Below, piece after piece: positions 49,452 through 57,577 of a stretch of 64,000 nt of DNA (position 1 is the stretch's first letter; every line of letters begins with the position of its first letter). This DNA is from Allobrachymonas denitrificans DSM 15123. GTDB lineage: Bacteria; Pseudomonadota; Gammaproteobacteria; Burkholderiales; Burkholderiaceae_C. Where the stretch lies: NCBI RefSeq assembly GCF_900110225.1, contig NZ_FOCW01000002.1, positions 186,001-250,000 of the forward strand, in the 5' to 3' direction. The notes beneath the pieces were generated by a model. That model saw only the letters and a program-made list of their open reading frames with translations. It did no database searches and had not been told where the DNA came from. A program made the position numbers and the translations under genes.

Positions 49452-50582
49452 TCAGGTCCGGAAGCGCGCGGGTGACAGCTTTTCGGCAAGCACGCCCTGC
49501 TGCAGCAAGGCATCGGGCAGCGGCTGGCCCAGCAGCTGCGCCGCCGCGGCCATGCCCATGGCGGCGCTGGTCTGGATGCCATAGCCGCCCTGGCCGGCTA
49601 CCCAGAAGAAGCCCGGCACCTCGGGGTCGAAGCCGTTGACCATCTCGCCATCGGGCGCAAAGGTGCGCAGGCCGGCCCAGGTGTGGCTGGGGCGACGGAT
49701 CTCCAGTGTGGTCATCCGCTGGATGTGGTCGATGCCGATGGCCACGTCCAGCTCTTCGGCCTGCACGTCGTGCGGCTCGACCGGGTCGGCGTTGGCGGGA
49801 GAGCCCAGCAGCTGGGCCGCATCGGGCTTGAGATACCAGTCCTCGGCCACGCCGATGGCCATGGGCCAGGCCTGGATGTGGGCTCCGGGTGGCGGGGCGA
49901 AGGTGAAGGCCGAGCGCCGGTGCGGCTGCAACCCCAGCGGCCTGACGCCGGCGAGGCGTGCAATGGGGTCGGCCCAGGCACCTGCAGCGTTGACCACGAC
50001 CGGCGCTTCGAAAGTGCCGGCGCTGGTGTCCACGCGCCATGTATCGCCCGTGCGGGTGAGGGCGGTCACTTCGGCATGGTTCACCAGTGTGCCGCCCGCC
50101 TGCCGCAGGCTGCGCAGATAGCCCTGGTGCAGCGCATGCACGTCGATGTCACAGGGATCGGCATCGTGGAGCGCGCCTGCCACCTGCTCCGGTCGCAGCA
50201 CGGGCAGCAAGGCCAGTGCTTCTTCCACGGAAACGCGACGCAGATGCGGGCACTGGCCGTGCAGGGTGTCCCATTCGGCCTGCAGCTCCGCTTCCTGCCC
50301 GGGCGCGGCAACGATGAGCGTGCCGCGCGGCGTGAGCAGGGGATGCTCGGCAAACCCTGCCGGCGGGTTTTCGAGAAAGGCGCGGCTGGCGCGGGTGAGG
50401 GCGCGCACTTGCGGCGGACCGTAGCTCTCCATGAACAGGGCCGCCGAGCGGCCGGTGGCGTGGTAGCCGGGCTGCGATTCGCGCTCCAGCAGCAGCACGC
50501 GTGCATGCGGTGCCAGCCAGTGCGCGGCCGAAGCGCCGGCAATGCCTGCGCCGATGATGATGACGTCAGCAGTCTGTGACAT
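49452..50582 (-). CDS. FAD-dependent amino acid oxidase-like oxidoreductase (DAO family)
   Basis: 376 aa. The N-terminus DVIIIGAGIAGASAAHWLAP binds FAD, followed by LLERESQPGYHATGRSAAL. VVVNAAGAWADPIARLAG and the C-terminal GFFWVAGQGGYGIQTSAAMG are DAO-family blocks. The substrate is unknown; dehydrogenases for D-amino acids, glycine or D-arginine share this layout. The start at 50582 has GGGAGAAA just upstream. Confidence 0.92.
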   Translation of the reverse strand: MSQTADVIIIGAGIAGASAAHWLAPHARVLLLERESQPGYHATGRSAALFMESYGPPQVRALTRASRAFLENPPAGFAEHPLLTPRGTLIVAAPGQEAELQAEWDTLHGQCPHLRRVSVEEALALLPVLRPEQVAGALHDADPCDIDVHALHQGYLRSLRQAGGTLVNHAEVTALTRTGDTWRVDTSAGTFEAPVVVNAAGAWADPIARLAGVRPLGLQPHRRSAFTFAPPPGAHIQAWPMAIGVAEDWYLKPDAAQLLGSPANADPVEPHDVQAEELDVAIGIDHIQRMTTLEIRRPSHTWAGLRTFAPDGEMVNGFDPEVPGFFWVAGQGGYGIQTSAAMGMAAAAQLLGQPLPDALLQQGVLAEKLSPARFRT

Positions 50583-50712
50583 GGTTTCTCCCTGGATGCG
50601 CGCACGATAGCACCGTGCCGGGGAGAGTGCCAACTGCGGCTGCAGTGCTACCTGCAGGCCGTGTGGAGACTCTGGCGTTACATGCGGGGTTGATCGCGGA
50701 CAAGAAAGCACC

Positions 50713-50726
50713 TTGAAGTGTGTCAA
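50713..50726 (+). promoter_or_regulatory. FNR-like palindrome upstream of the DUF2946-Sco-NosL operon
   Basis: TTGAA-GTGT-GTCAA. It differs by one base from the box before ccoN and keeps the TTGA-N6-TCAA core. Its centre is about 47 bases before the start point predicted from the TAGAAT at 50755, a little farther than the classic -41.5. Confidence 0.45.
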
Positions 50727-50731
50727 CCCTC

Positions 50732-50760
50732 GGGACACTTACAAAACTTGTGATTAGAAT
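50732..50760 (+). promoter_or_regulatory. Predicted sigma-70 promoter for the DUF2946-Sco-NosL operon
   Basis: GGGACA, 17 bases, TAGAAT. Transcription would begin at about 50767, the position of the first possible GTG, so the first gene would be leaderless or would start further in. Confidence 0.45.
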
Positions 50761-50766
50761 GGTTTC

Positions 50767-51213
50767 GTGGTGCAAGGTTTCCGGTATCCCCCTCTCTGCC
50801 GAAAGAACAAGGCCCATCGTCTGGCTCTCTGGATGATGGCTTTGGCCATGTTCGTGCAAGTGATGTCGAGCGTGTTCAGCGCCGGCTTCGTGGCACGGCT
50901 GGCGGGGGTGGCCCTGAATCCCGCCGATATCGTCATCTGTACGGTCGATGGCATGTACTCCATGCCATGGAACGCCCAGAATTCCCCGGACGAAGACGGC
51001 GCGCCGGCATCCGGCATGATGGGGTCCTGCCCCTATTGCGTGCTGGCGAGCGCTCCTCCACTGCCAGGTGAGCCCATTGCCCAGGGTATGCTCCTTCCCA
51101 GGGTTGCGGTCAGCCAGAGCTGGATAGCGCAGGATACGCCACCGACAGGCACGTCTGCCTTCCGAAAGCATGCGCCAACACGAGCGCCCCCCGCGCAGAT
51201 CCATCTGGCCTGA
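50767..51213 (+). CDS. DUF2946-like protein with CPYC motif
   Basis: 148 aa from a GTG start. A basic N-terminus (RKNKAHR) and one hydrophobic helix (LALWMMALAMFVQVMSSVFS) act as signal or anchor; the exported part has GMMGSCPYCVLASAPPL, the CPYC typical of DUF2946 proteins found beside copper genes. The C-terminus is Ala/Pro-rich. Function unknown; possible copper binding is inferred from motif and neighbours. First gene of the Sco/NosL operon. Confidence 0.7.
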   Translation: MVQGFRYPPLCRKNKAHRLALWMMALAMFVQVMSSVFSAGFVARLAGVALNPADIVICTVDGMYSMPWNAQNSPDEDGAPASGMMGSCPYCVLASAPPLPGEPIAQGMLLPRVAVSQSWIAQDTPPTGTSAFRKHAPTRAPPAQIHLA

Positions 51214-51279
51214 TCTGCGCTAACTCCCTCTTTCTACTGTGATGCCCCGACAGGGTGCACAGACCTGCCGCGCAAATCA

Positions 51280-51304
51280 GGCCCCTCGTTGACGGGGCCT
51301 TGTG
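51280..51304 (+). terminator. Weak terminator-like hairpin before the sco gene
   Basis: GGCCCC (51280-51285) pairs with GGGGCC (51294-51299), followed by TTGTGT. It may only reduce readthrough from the DUF2946 gene. Confidence 0.4.
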
Positions 51305-51382
51305 TCATGGGCTGCCGTTTTCCTCTGATTTGTTTGCCCCCTGCGCAGAGCTGTGCTCGGCTGCGGGATTTCTGGGGGTGTG

Positions 51383-51991
51383 ATGCTGGTTCATTCAGAA
51401 TTTTCCCGTCGCAGTTTTCTGCTGGCCGTGCCCGGCCTGACCGTACTGGCCGCCGGCTGCGGCGATGGACAGACCGATGCCGCCGAGAGCGGCAAGATGC
51501 TGTGGCAGGCCGATCCGGCTGCCAGGCTCTATGGTTCCCAGGGCGAGTTGCCCCTCGATACGCTCAAGGACAAGGCGCTGCTGGTGTTCTTCGGCTATGT
51601 GCGCTGCCCCGACATCTGCCCCACCAGCCTGTCCGTGGTGGCCCAGGTGCTGACCGGCCTGAGCCCCGAAGAGCGCGCCAAGATGCGCGCCGTGTTCGTC
51701 ACGCTTGATCCGAACCGTGATCAGCCCGAAGTGCTGAGCAGCTACGTCAAGCTGTTCCATCCCGATGTGCTGGCGCTGCGCAGCACCGAGCCCAAGCTCA
51801 AGGAAATCGCCAAGGCCTTCCGCGTCTACTACGTGCTGCAGAAGCCGGCCGAGGGTGCAGCCAGCGATGTCTACGCGGTCGACCATACCGCCCATACCGG
51901 CCTCGTCAACGCCAAGGGCCGGCTGGTGAAGCTGATTCCCTACGGCACCCAGGCCGAACCCATGCGCAAGAGCCTGCGCGAGGCTTTGTGA
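51383..51991 (+). CDS. SCO1/SenC copper chaperone, predicted lipoprotein
   Basis: 202 aa. The N-terminus SRRSFLLAVPGLTVLAAGCG has a twin-arginine-like start and an LAAGC lipobox, so it is probably anchored in a membrane facing the periplasm. The thioredoxin-like fold has the copper motif VRCPDICPTSL (two Cys) and the later copper-ligand His region YAVDHTAHTG. Sco proteins deliver copper to oxidase CuA or CuB sites or act as thiol reductases. A GGGGGTG ribosome-binding site precedes the ATG at 51383; the next gene overlaps its stop. Confidence 0.93.
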   Translation: MLVHSEFSRRSFLLAVPGLTVLAAGCGDGQTDAAESGKMLWQADPAARLYGSQGELPLDTLKDKALLVFFGYVRCPDICPTSLSVVAQVLTGLSPEERAKMRAVFVTLDPNRDQPEVLSSYVKLFHPDVLALRSTEPKLKEIAKAFRVYYVLQKPAEGAASDVYAVDHTAHTGLVNAKGRLVKLIPYGTQAEPMRKSLREAL

Positions 51992-52275
51992 TGGCGCGCC
52001 CGTCCAGCGTGGCGCTGGGCCTGCTGGCGGCTGGCATGCTGGCCATGGGTGCCAGCCTGCTCGAAGTGGCGCTGGCAGACCACGTTAGCGACAGCGGCCT
52101 GCAGCAGACGCAGGCGCTCACGCGCCAGCTGGGCCTGACCGATCCCGCCCTGATGACCGAGGCGCGGTACGGCCGCCACCTTTCGCAGGCCGACCGCCAC
52201 ACCCCCTTCCAGGATCACCCCCTGGCCTTTGACCACTTCCCCACCGGCTCCCTGTTGCCGGCGCCCCGCCCATGA
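51991..52275 (+). CDS. Small unknown membrane or secreted protein in the Sco/NosL operon
   Basis: 94 aa, not recognised. One N-terminal hydrophobic segment (SVALGLLAAGMLAMGASLLE) is followed by a polar region with five His and the end FDHFPTGSLLPAPRP. Its ATG overlaps the sco stop (TGATG) and its own stop overlaps the permease start (ATGA), so it is clearly translated with its neighbours. Possibly a periplasmic partner of the permease; no function assigned. Confidence 0.7.
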   Translation: MARPSSVALGLLAAGMLAMGASLLEVALADHVSDSGLQQTQALTRQLGLTDPALMTEARYGRHLSQADRHTPFQDHPLAFDHFPTGSLLPAPRP

Positions 52276-53408
52276 ACGCCTGGCTTGCCCGACAACGCTA
52301 CCTGATCGACTATGTGCTCGCCGCCATGGCGCGCCAGAAAGGCCGTGCCATCGGCCTGTGGGTGGTGTACACGCTGCTGGTGTTCGTGCTGGCCTCCGTC
52401 ATGCTGTTCACCCACGCGCTGCGTCAGGAAAGCGCGCGCGTGCTGCAGCATGCGCCCGAGGTGGTGGTGCAGAAGCTGGTGGCCGGCCGCACCGACCTGA
52501 TTCCGCCGGACTACATCGAGAAGATGGGCCGCATCCGTGGCGTGCGCGAGAAGCAGCTGCGCCTGTGGGGCTACTACTACGACAGCGTGGTCAAGGCCAA
52601 CTACACCTTCATGGTGCCGTCCGTGGCTGCGCCCGAGCCGGGCACCATCATGGTCGGGCCGGCCATGGCACGCACACGGGGCATCAAGGCGGGCGACCCG
52701 ATTGCCTTCCGCAACTATGCCGGCACCATCATCAGCTACCAGGTGGCGCAGGTGCTGCCGCAGCCCACCGAGCTGATGAGTGCGGATCTGGTGCTGATGT
52801 CCGAACAGGATTTCCGCAGCCTGTTCAATTTCCCCGAAGGGTATTACACCGACATTGCCCTGACCGTCGCCAACCCCAAGGAAGTGCGCAACGTGGCCAC
52901 CAAGGTGACCGAGGCGCTGCCGGATTCCCGTCCCATCCTGCGCGAGGAGATTCTGCGCACCTATGCCTCGGTGTTCGACTGGCGCGAGGGCATGGTATTG
53001 GCGGTGCTGTCCGGTGCGCTGCTGGCGTTCGCCATCCTGGCCTGGGACAAGGCTTCCGGCCTGTCGGCCCAGGAGCGGCGCGAGATCGGCATCCTGAAAG
53101 CCGTCGGCTGGGAAACCGGCGACGTGCTGCGCATGAAGCTGTGGGAAGGCCTGCTGGTGTCCTTCACCGCCTTCCTGGCCGGCTATCTGCTGGCCTACTG
53201 GCATGTGTTCCACGCGGGCGGGGCCTTGTTCCGCCCGGTGCTGCAGGGCTGGGCGGTGCTTTATCCGGAGTTTGCGCTGCGCCCCGAGGTGGACGGGCTG
53301 CAGCTGTTCACGCTGCTGTTCTTTACCGTGGTGCCGTTCACGGCGGCGGTGCTGGTGCCGAGCTGGCGCGCGGCCATCACCGATCCCGATGCCGTGATGC
53401 GGGCCTGA
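52272..53408 (+). CDS. FtsX/MacB-type ABC transporter permease
   Basis: 378 aa. One N-terminal membrane helix (about 28-47), a large periplasmic domain (about 50-245) and three C-terminal helices. The hallmark between helices is SAQERREIGILKAVGWETGDVL, the cytoplasmic coupling helix of FtsX-like permeases. Such type VII transporters do not move solutes through the membrane but work on periplasmic substrates or lipoproteins. Partner ATPase follows 10 bp later. Confidence 0.92.
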   Translation: MNAWLARQRYLIDYVLAAMARQKGRAIGLWVVYTLLVFVLASVMLFTHALRQESARVLQHAPEVVVQKLVAGRTDLIPPDYIEKMGRIRGVREKQLRLWGYYYDSVVKANYTFMVPSVAAPEPGTIMVGPAMARTRGIKAGDPIAFRNYAGTIISYQVAQVLPQPTELMSADLVLMSEQDFRSLFNFPEGYYTDIALTVANPKEVRNVATKVTEALPDSRPILREEILRTYASVFDWREGMVLAVLSGALLAFAILAWDKASGLSAQERREIGILKAVGWETGDVLRMKLWEGLLVSFTAFLAGYLLAYWHVFHAGGALFRPVLQGWAVLYPEFALRPEVDGLQLFTLLFFTVVPFTAAVLVPSWRAAITDPDAVMRA

Positions 53409-53418
53409 GGACATTGCC

Positions 53419-54096
53419 ATGCTTGAACTCGTCGACATCACCAAGTCCTTCCACGAAGGCCAGCCCAATGCCTACACGGCGCTGAAGAACGTGTCGCTCA
53501 CGCTGGAGCGCGGCAAGGTGATTGCGCTGCACGGCCCGAGCGGCTCCGGCAAGACCACGCTGCTGACCCTGATCGGCTGCCTGGCGCGTCCCACCAGCGG
53601 CCGTGTGCGGCTGGACGGGCAGGATATCTCCTCGTTGCCCGAGCGCTTTCTGACGGCGCTGCGGCGCGAGCGTTTCGGCTTCGTGTTCCAGCAGTTCAAC
53701 CTGATCGCCGGCATGAGCGCGCGCGACAACGTGATGGTGCCGGCCTATCCCACGGGGCTGCCGTACCGCATGCTGCTGGACCGGGCCGAGGAGTTGCTGG
53801 CCCAGCTCAACCTGTCGCACCGCAGTGGCGCGCTGGTGCAGACGCTCTCCGGTGGCGAGCAGCAGCGCGTGGCGATTGCGCGCGCGCTGATCAACCAGCC
53901 GGACATTCTGATCGCCGACGAGCCCACGGCCAACCTGGACAGCGCTTTGGCGAAGGAATGCCTGGACATCCTGGGCCGTCTCAACGCCCAGGGCACCACG
54001 GTCATCCTCTCCAGCCACGATCCGCTGGTGCTGGACAGCCCGCTGGTGCAGCAGCGCGTCGGCCTGCGCGACGGCCAGGTGCAGGAGGTGCGCTGA
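53419..54096 (+). CDS. ABC transporter ATP-binding protein (LolD/MacB type)
   Basis: 225 aa. Walker A GPSGSGKTTLL (about 38-48), Q-loop FVFQQFNLIAGMSARDNV, signature LSGGEQQRVAIARAL, Walker B ILIADEPTANLD and the switch His in LSSHDPLVL are complete. This class powers FtsX-type permeases such as the gene just upstream. The next ATG begins right after its TGA. Confidence 0.95.
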   Translation: MLELVDITKSFHEGQPNAYTALKNVSLTLERGKVIALHGPSGSGKTTLLTLIGCLARPTSGRVRLDGQDISSLPERFLTALRRERFGFVFQQFNLIAGMSARDNVMVPAYPTGLPYRMLLDRAEELLAQLNLSHRSGALVQTLSGGEQQRVAIARALINQPDILIADEPTANLDSALAKECLDILGRLNAQGTTVILSSHDPLVLDSPLVQQRVGLRDGQVQEVR

Positions 54097-55104
54097 ATGT
54101 TCTTCCAGCCGGCCATCCTCGCCTTGCTGCTGGCCTCCGGTCTGGGGCTGGCGGCCTTGCTGGTGGCATCGCCCTGGGTGCTGCAGCTGGTGCGGCACTG
54201 GGATCTGCGCAGCGGCAGCCGGCTGCAGCTGGTGCTGGAGCGGCGTACCTATCTGCTGTCCACGCTGGTGGGCTTTGTGCTGGTGGTGCAGATGGCCTCG
54301 CTGCTGCTGTTCGTGTTCAATGCCGACCGCATGGCGGTGCAGTTTGTCGGCGCCATGTGCGCGGTGGGCACACTGCAGGCCAACAGCTATGGCTTTCCGG
54401 CGCTGTATGCGCAACTGGCGGTGTTCTTTCTGGCCAGCGGCTGGCTGGTGCTGCATGCGGCCGATGCGCGGGCGCCGGACTATCCGCTCACGCGCCTCAA
54501 GTTCGTGCTGATGGTGGCGGTGCTGCTGCCGGCGGTGGCGCTGAGTTTCGGGCTGCAATGGCTGTATTTCGGCAACCTGAGTGCCGACGTGATCACTTCC
54601 TGCTGCGGCAGCCTGTTCTCGGTGGAAGCCACCGATCTGGGCGGTGACCTGGCCGGCCTGCCGCCGGGACCGACGCTGTGGGTGTATGCGCTCACGCTGC
54701 TGCTGGCGATGGCGGCAGCCGCCTGGCAGATCTGGCGGGGCAGGGCAGCCGGGCTGCTTGGCGTGCTGAGTGCAGCGGCCTTCGTCGTGGCCATTACCGG
54801 CATCATCTCCTTCCTCTCGCTCTACATCTACGAGCATCCGCATCACCACTGTCCGTTCTGCATTCTCAAGCCCGAATACGGTTACCGCGGCTATCTGATC
54901 TACATCCCGCTGTTTGCGGCCACGGCGGCCGGCATTGGCGTCGGCATTCTGGGTCGGGTGAAGCATCTGCCCAGCCTGCAGGGTGTGGCGCCCGTGCTGG
55001 CGCGGCGCCTGGCCTGGGTGGCGCTGCTGGGCTTCGGCTTCTACCTGCTGCTGTCGCTGGGAATGGTGTGGCAGTCGGGGCTGATCCTGCTGGAGGCCGC
55101 ATGA
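54097..55104 (+). CDS. Unknown polytopic membrane protein with HxxHHHCPFC motif
   Basis: 335 aa with about eight membrane helices; no family recognised. Two Cys-rich spots face one side: SADVITSCCGSLFSVE (about 165-180) and YEHPHHHCPFCILKPEYGYR (about 248-267). The cluster of His and Cys is suited to bind copper or a similar metal. It starts directly after the ABC ATPase stop and is followed by NosL genes, so it is probably the third membrane part of that system. Confidence 0.8.
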   Translation: MFFQPAILALLLASGLGLAALLVASPWVLQLVRHWDLRSGSRLQLVLERRTYLLSTLVGFVLVVQMASLLLFVFNADRMAVQFVGAMCAVGTLQANSYGFPALYAQLAVFFLASGWLVLHAADARAPDYPLTRLKFVLMVAVLLPAVALSFGLQWLYFGNLSADVITSCCGSLFSVEATDLGGDLAGLPPGPTLWVYALTLLLAMAAAAWQIWRGRAAGLLGVLSAAAFVVAITGIISFLSLYIYEHPHHHCPFCILKPEYGYRGYLIYIPLFAATAAGIGVGILGRVKHLPSLQGVAPVLARRLAWVALLGFGFYLLLSLGMVWQSGLILLEAA

Positions 55105-55265
55105 GGCTTGTCGCACTTGCCATGCACTGGACGCACTTCTGCAGGGGCGGCACGTTGTCGCGTGCTGCGGACGGTGCATGGGGTCTTTCCCAAGGCATTT
55201 CACGGGAAGCCGGTTCCCGCAATAAACCGGCACACCACTCGTACCTTCAAGGAGAACTTTCATGA
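55101..55265 (+). other. 54-codon ORF bridging the membrane protein and the first NosL gene
   Basis: The ATG overlaps the preceding stop (ATGA, 55101-55104) and its own stop overlaps the NosL start (ATGA, 55262-55265). The translation (MRLVALAMHWTHFCRGGTLS and onward) matches nothing known and has no clear domain. It may be a leader peptide for coupling or chance; the next gene has its own strong AAGGAG site. Confidence 0.25.
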
Positions 55266-55888
55266 AACGTCGCAGCTTCGTAGAACTTTCCATGCTCGGC
55301 GGTGCCGGCGTCATGGCCACGGCTTGTGCACAGACGCCTGCTGTTGCCCAGAAAGCCGGTTGCCCGACCGATGGCACGCCCAACCAGTTCATCCCGAAGA
55401 AGGCAGCGGATGCCAATCCCCTGCAGAACGAGCTGGCCAAGTATCCCAAGTGCCCCTACTGCGGCATGGACCGTACCCAGTACAGCCACAGCCGCATGCT
55501 GATCCAGTACGGTGATGATCTGGTGGACGGCACCTGCTCCATCCACTGCTCGGCACTGAGCCTGGGCTTGAACATCGACCGCCAGCCCAAGATGATCTGG
55601 GTGGGCGACAATGCCTCCAGTGCCGAGGTCAAGCCGCTGGTGGAAGTGGACAAGGCCGCCTTCCTGGTGGGCAGCAGCATCAAGGGCGTGATGACAAAGC
55701 GTTCCAAGGTGGCTTACGGAACTCGGGCCGCTGCCGAGGCATCCAAAAAGGCCAATGGCGGCGAGATCGTCGGTTTCGACCAGGCACTGGCCGCTGCCTA
55801 TGCCGATCTGTCTACGGATGTGAGCATGATCCGCAAGAACCGCGAAGAGCGCCGCAAGCGCATGGCTGAACAGCAGAAGAAAGGGTAA
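55262..55888 (+). CDS. NosL-like copper-binding protein, first copy
   Basis: 208 aa. The N-terminus MKRRSFVELSMLGGAGVMAT then ACA is a lipoprotein signal with lipobox Cys, also twin-arginine-like. The metal motif is KCPYCGMDRTQYSHSRMLIQ, with a following GDDLVDGTCSIHCSALSLGL. NosL proteins bind Cu(I) and help assemble the copper centres of nitrous-oxide reductase, but no nos gene is present. A charged helical tail (NREERRKRMAEQQKK) is unusual. Confidence 0.88.
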   Translation: MKRRSFVELSMLGGAGVMATACAQTPAVAQKAGCPTDGTPNQFIPKKAADANPLQNELAKYPKCPYCGMDRTQYSHSRMLIQYGDDLVDGTCSIHCSALSLGLNIDRQPKMIWVGDNASSAEVKPLVEVDKAAFLVGSSIKGVMTKRSKVAYGTRAAAEASKKANGGEIVGFDQALAAAYADLSTDVSMIRKNREERRKRMAEQQKKG

Positions 55889-55894
55889 TCCACC

Positions 55895-56422
55895 ATGTCC
55901 TACGTCCGACTGAACCGCCGCGCCACGCTGGGTTTGCTGGCTGCCGTGGCCCTTGCTCCGGTGCACGCCGCGGGGCAGCCGGGCGTGGCGGCTCCGGTGG
56001 TGAAGGTGCCCAAGCCGGCACCGATGGACCTGTGCCCGGTGTGCGGCATGGTCGTGTCCAAGTACCCGGCCTGGGTGGCTACCGTGCTCTGGAAAAACGG
56101 CCAGACGCACCATTTCGACGGTGCCAAGGACATGTTCAAGTTCCTGCACAACCTGGCCAAGTACGCTCCGCGCCAGAAGGCAGAGGACATGGTCACCATC
56201 GCCGTGACCGAGTACTACAACCTCGACAAGGTCGATGCGCGCAAGGCCTGGTACGTGATCGGCTCCGACGTGCTCGGCCCCATGGGGCATGAATTCGTGC
56301 CGCTGGCCACCGAGGCCGATGCGCGCGACTTTCTCAAGGACCACAAGGGCAGGAAGATCATGCGCTTTGCCGATGTCACGGCACAGTGGCCTGGCAAGCT
56401 GGACAAGGGACAGTTCCAGTAA
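55895..56422 (+). CDS. NosL-like copper-binding protein, second copy
   Basis: 175 aa. A twin-arginine-like signal (NRRATLGLLAAVALAPVHAA) without a lipobox predicts a soluble periplasmic protein. MDLCPVCGMVVSKYPAW has the CxxCGM copper motif, and HHFDGAKDMFKFLHNL, YYNLDKVDARKAWYVIGSDV and GPMGHEFVPLATEADARDFL match the rest of NosL. It starts 6 bp after the first copy; one may be anchored and the other a shuttle. Confidence 0.9.
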   Translation: MSYVRLNRRATLGLLAAVALAPVHAAGQPGVAAPVVKVPKPAPMDLCPVCGMVVSKYPAWVATVLWKNGQTHHFDGAKDMFKFLHNLAKYAPRQKAEDMVTIAVTEYYNLDKVDARKAWYVIGSDVLGPMGHEFVPLATEADARDFLKDHKGRKIMRFADVTAQWPGKLDKGQFQ

Positions 56423-56500
56423 ACAGGCCGGCTACGCATCGTTTCGTGGACAAGGCTGCCGGGTGCAGCCTGCCCGCGTTGCGGTGGCGGGAGCCGGTGC

Positions 56501-57568
56501 TCAGGTCGCGGCGTTTTCTGAAGACATGTCCGGCAGCGTGATCCGGATGTGGGTTCCCTGCTCGCCGGAGTCCAGCTGCCACGTTCCCCCCAGCCGCTCG
56601 ATGCGCGCCCGCATGCTTTGCAGCCCGATGCCCATGCCGGCGGTTTCCATCAGGGCCGCATCGAAGCCCCGGCCGTTGTCGCGGATGTGGAGCTGCATGC
56701 CGTTCGATGCGGGCAGGGCGTTCAGTTCCACGCACACCTCCGTGGCCTTGCTGTGCTTGACGATGTTGGTGAGCGCTTCTTCCAGCACGCGGGCCAGCGC
56801 CATGCAATGGCGCGCTTCGGGTTGCCAAGGCCAGGCGTCCGGCATGTTCCAGAGGGCGTCCATCGCCAGTTCGTCGAACAGCATGCCGAAACGGTGCCGG
56901 ATCGGTGCCAGCCACTGCGATGGAGTCCCCGGCGCCTTGGCCTGCGAACCGGCTTCGGCATCCAGAATCTGCCTCAGGTCATTGCGCAGGACCTTGAGAT
57001 AGCCCAGAAAGGCGTCGTTGCTCATCGGGGCCGGGGCGTGTCGCACGCTGCCCATGGCGCGCATCAGCGAGCTGCCAAGTCCGTCGTGCAGGTCATGCGT
57101 CAGGTCCATGCGGGCCTTCAGCCGGGAGCGTTCGCGCTCGACCAGCAGCTGGCGTTCATTGGCCGCCTGCAGCTCCGCGCGTGCTGCGTCGACGCGCTCC
57201 TGCAGTTCCTTGTTGAAGCGCGTGATGCGCCGCAAGTCACGCGCCACCCGCAGCGCCATGATCACGCCCATGCACAGCAGGGTGGCGACGCCCGTGTACG
57301 GCGTGAGCAGTTCCATCCGGGCGGGGAAGAATAGCACCGCGATCAGGTCATGGACACCGACCACCAGCACCGCCAGCAGCCAGATGGCCAGCAGCACGCG
57401 GCTGAAATTGCGCTTGCGCCAGAGCGGCCACTGGAGCAGCAGGGCATTGCCCAGAATCAGCAGGCTGCACAGCAGGAAAATCGAAAGGGACGAATATCCC
57501 AGCCAGGGGATCGGAATCAGCCAGTGCGTCAGCAGCATCGCGGCAGCCAGAATCAGCAGAGCCTGCAA
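56501..57568 (-). CDS. Histidine kinase, C-terminal half of a split sensor gene
   Basis: The same reading frame as the next gene upstream, separated from it by one TGA (57578-57580) and two codons. The part from a TTG at 57568 has 355 aa: the remaining four or five membrane helices of a 7TM sensor (to about 112), a coiled coil, the HisKA_3 phospho-site THDLHDGLGSSLMRAMGS and the ATPase blocks VLEEALTNIVKHSKA and LHIRDNGRGFD with GMGIGLQSMRARIE. It lacks a normal start and ribosome-binding site, so it may depend on readthrough, or the gene may be broken. Confidence 0.85.
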   Translation of the reverse strand: MQALLILAAAMLLTHWLIPIPWLGYSSLSIFLLCSLLILGNALLLQWPLWRKRNFSRVLLAIWLLAVLVVGVHDLIAVLFFPARMELLTPYTGVATLLCMGVIMALRVARDLRRITRFNKELQERVDAARAELQAANERQLLVERERSRLKARMDLTHDLHDGLGSSLMRAMGSVRHAPAPMSNDAFLGYLKVLRNDLRQILDAEAGSQAKAPGTPSQWLAPIRHRFGMLFDELAMDALWNMPDAWPWQPEARHCMALARVLEEALTNIVKHSKATEVCVELNALPASNGMQLHIRDNGRGFDAALMETAGMGIGLQSMRARIERLGGTWQLDSGEQGTHIRITLPDMSSENAAT

Positions 57569-57577
57569 CGCGCGCCG

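Noticed and set aside
55262-56422. Part of a nitrous-oxide reductase (nos) cluster
   Set aside because: Two NosL-like genes are present but nosZ, nosR, nosD, nosF and nosY are not; the ABC genes are of the FtsX/LolD type, not NosDFY.
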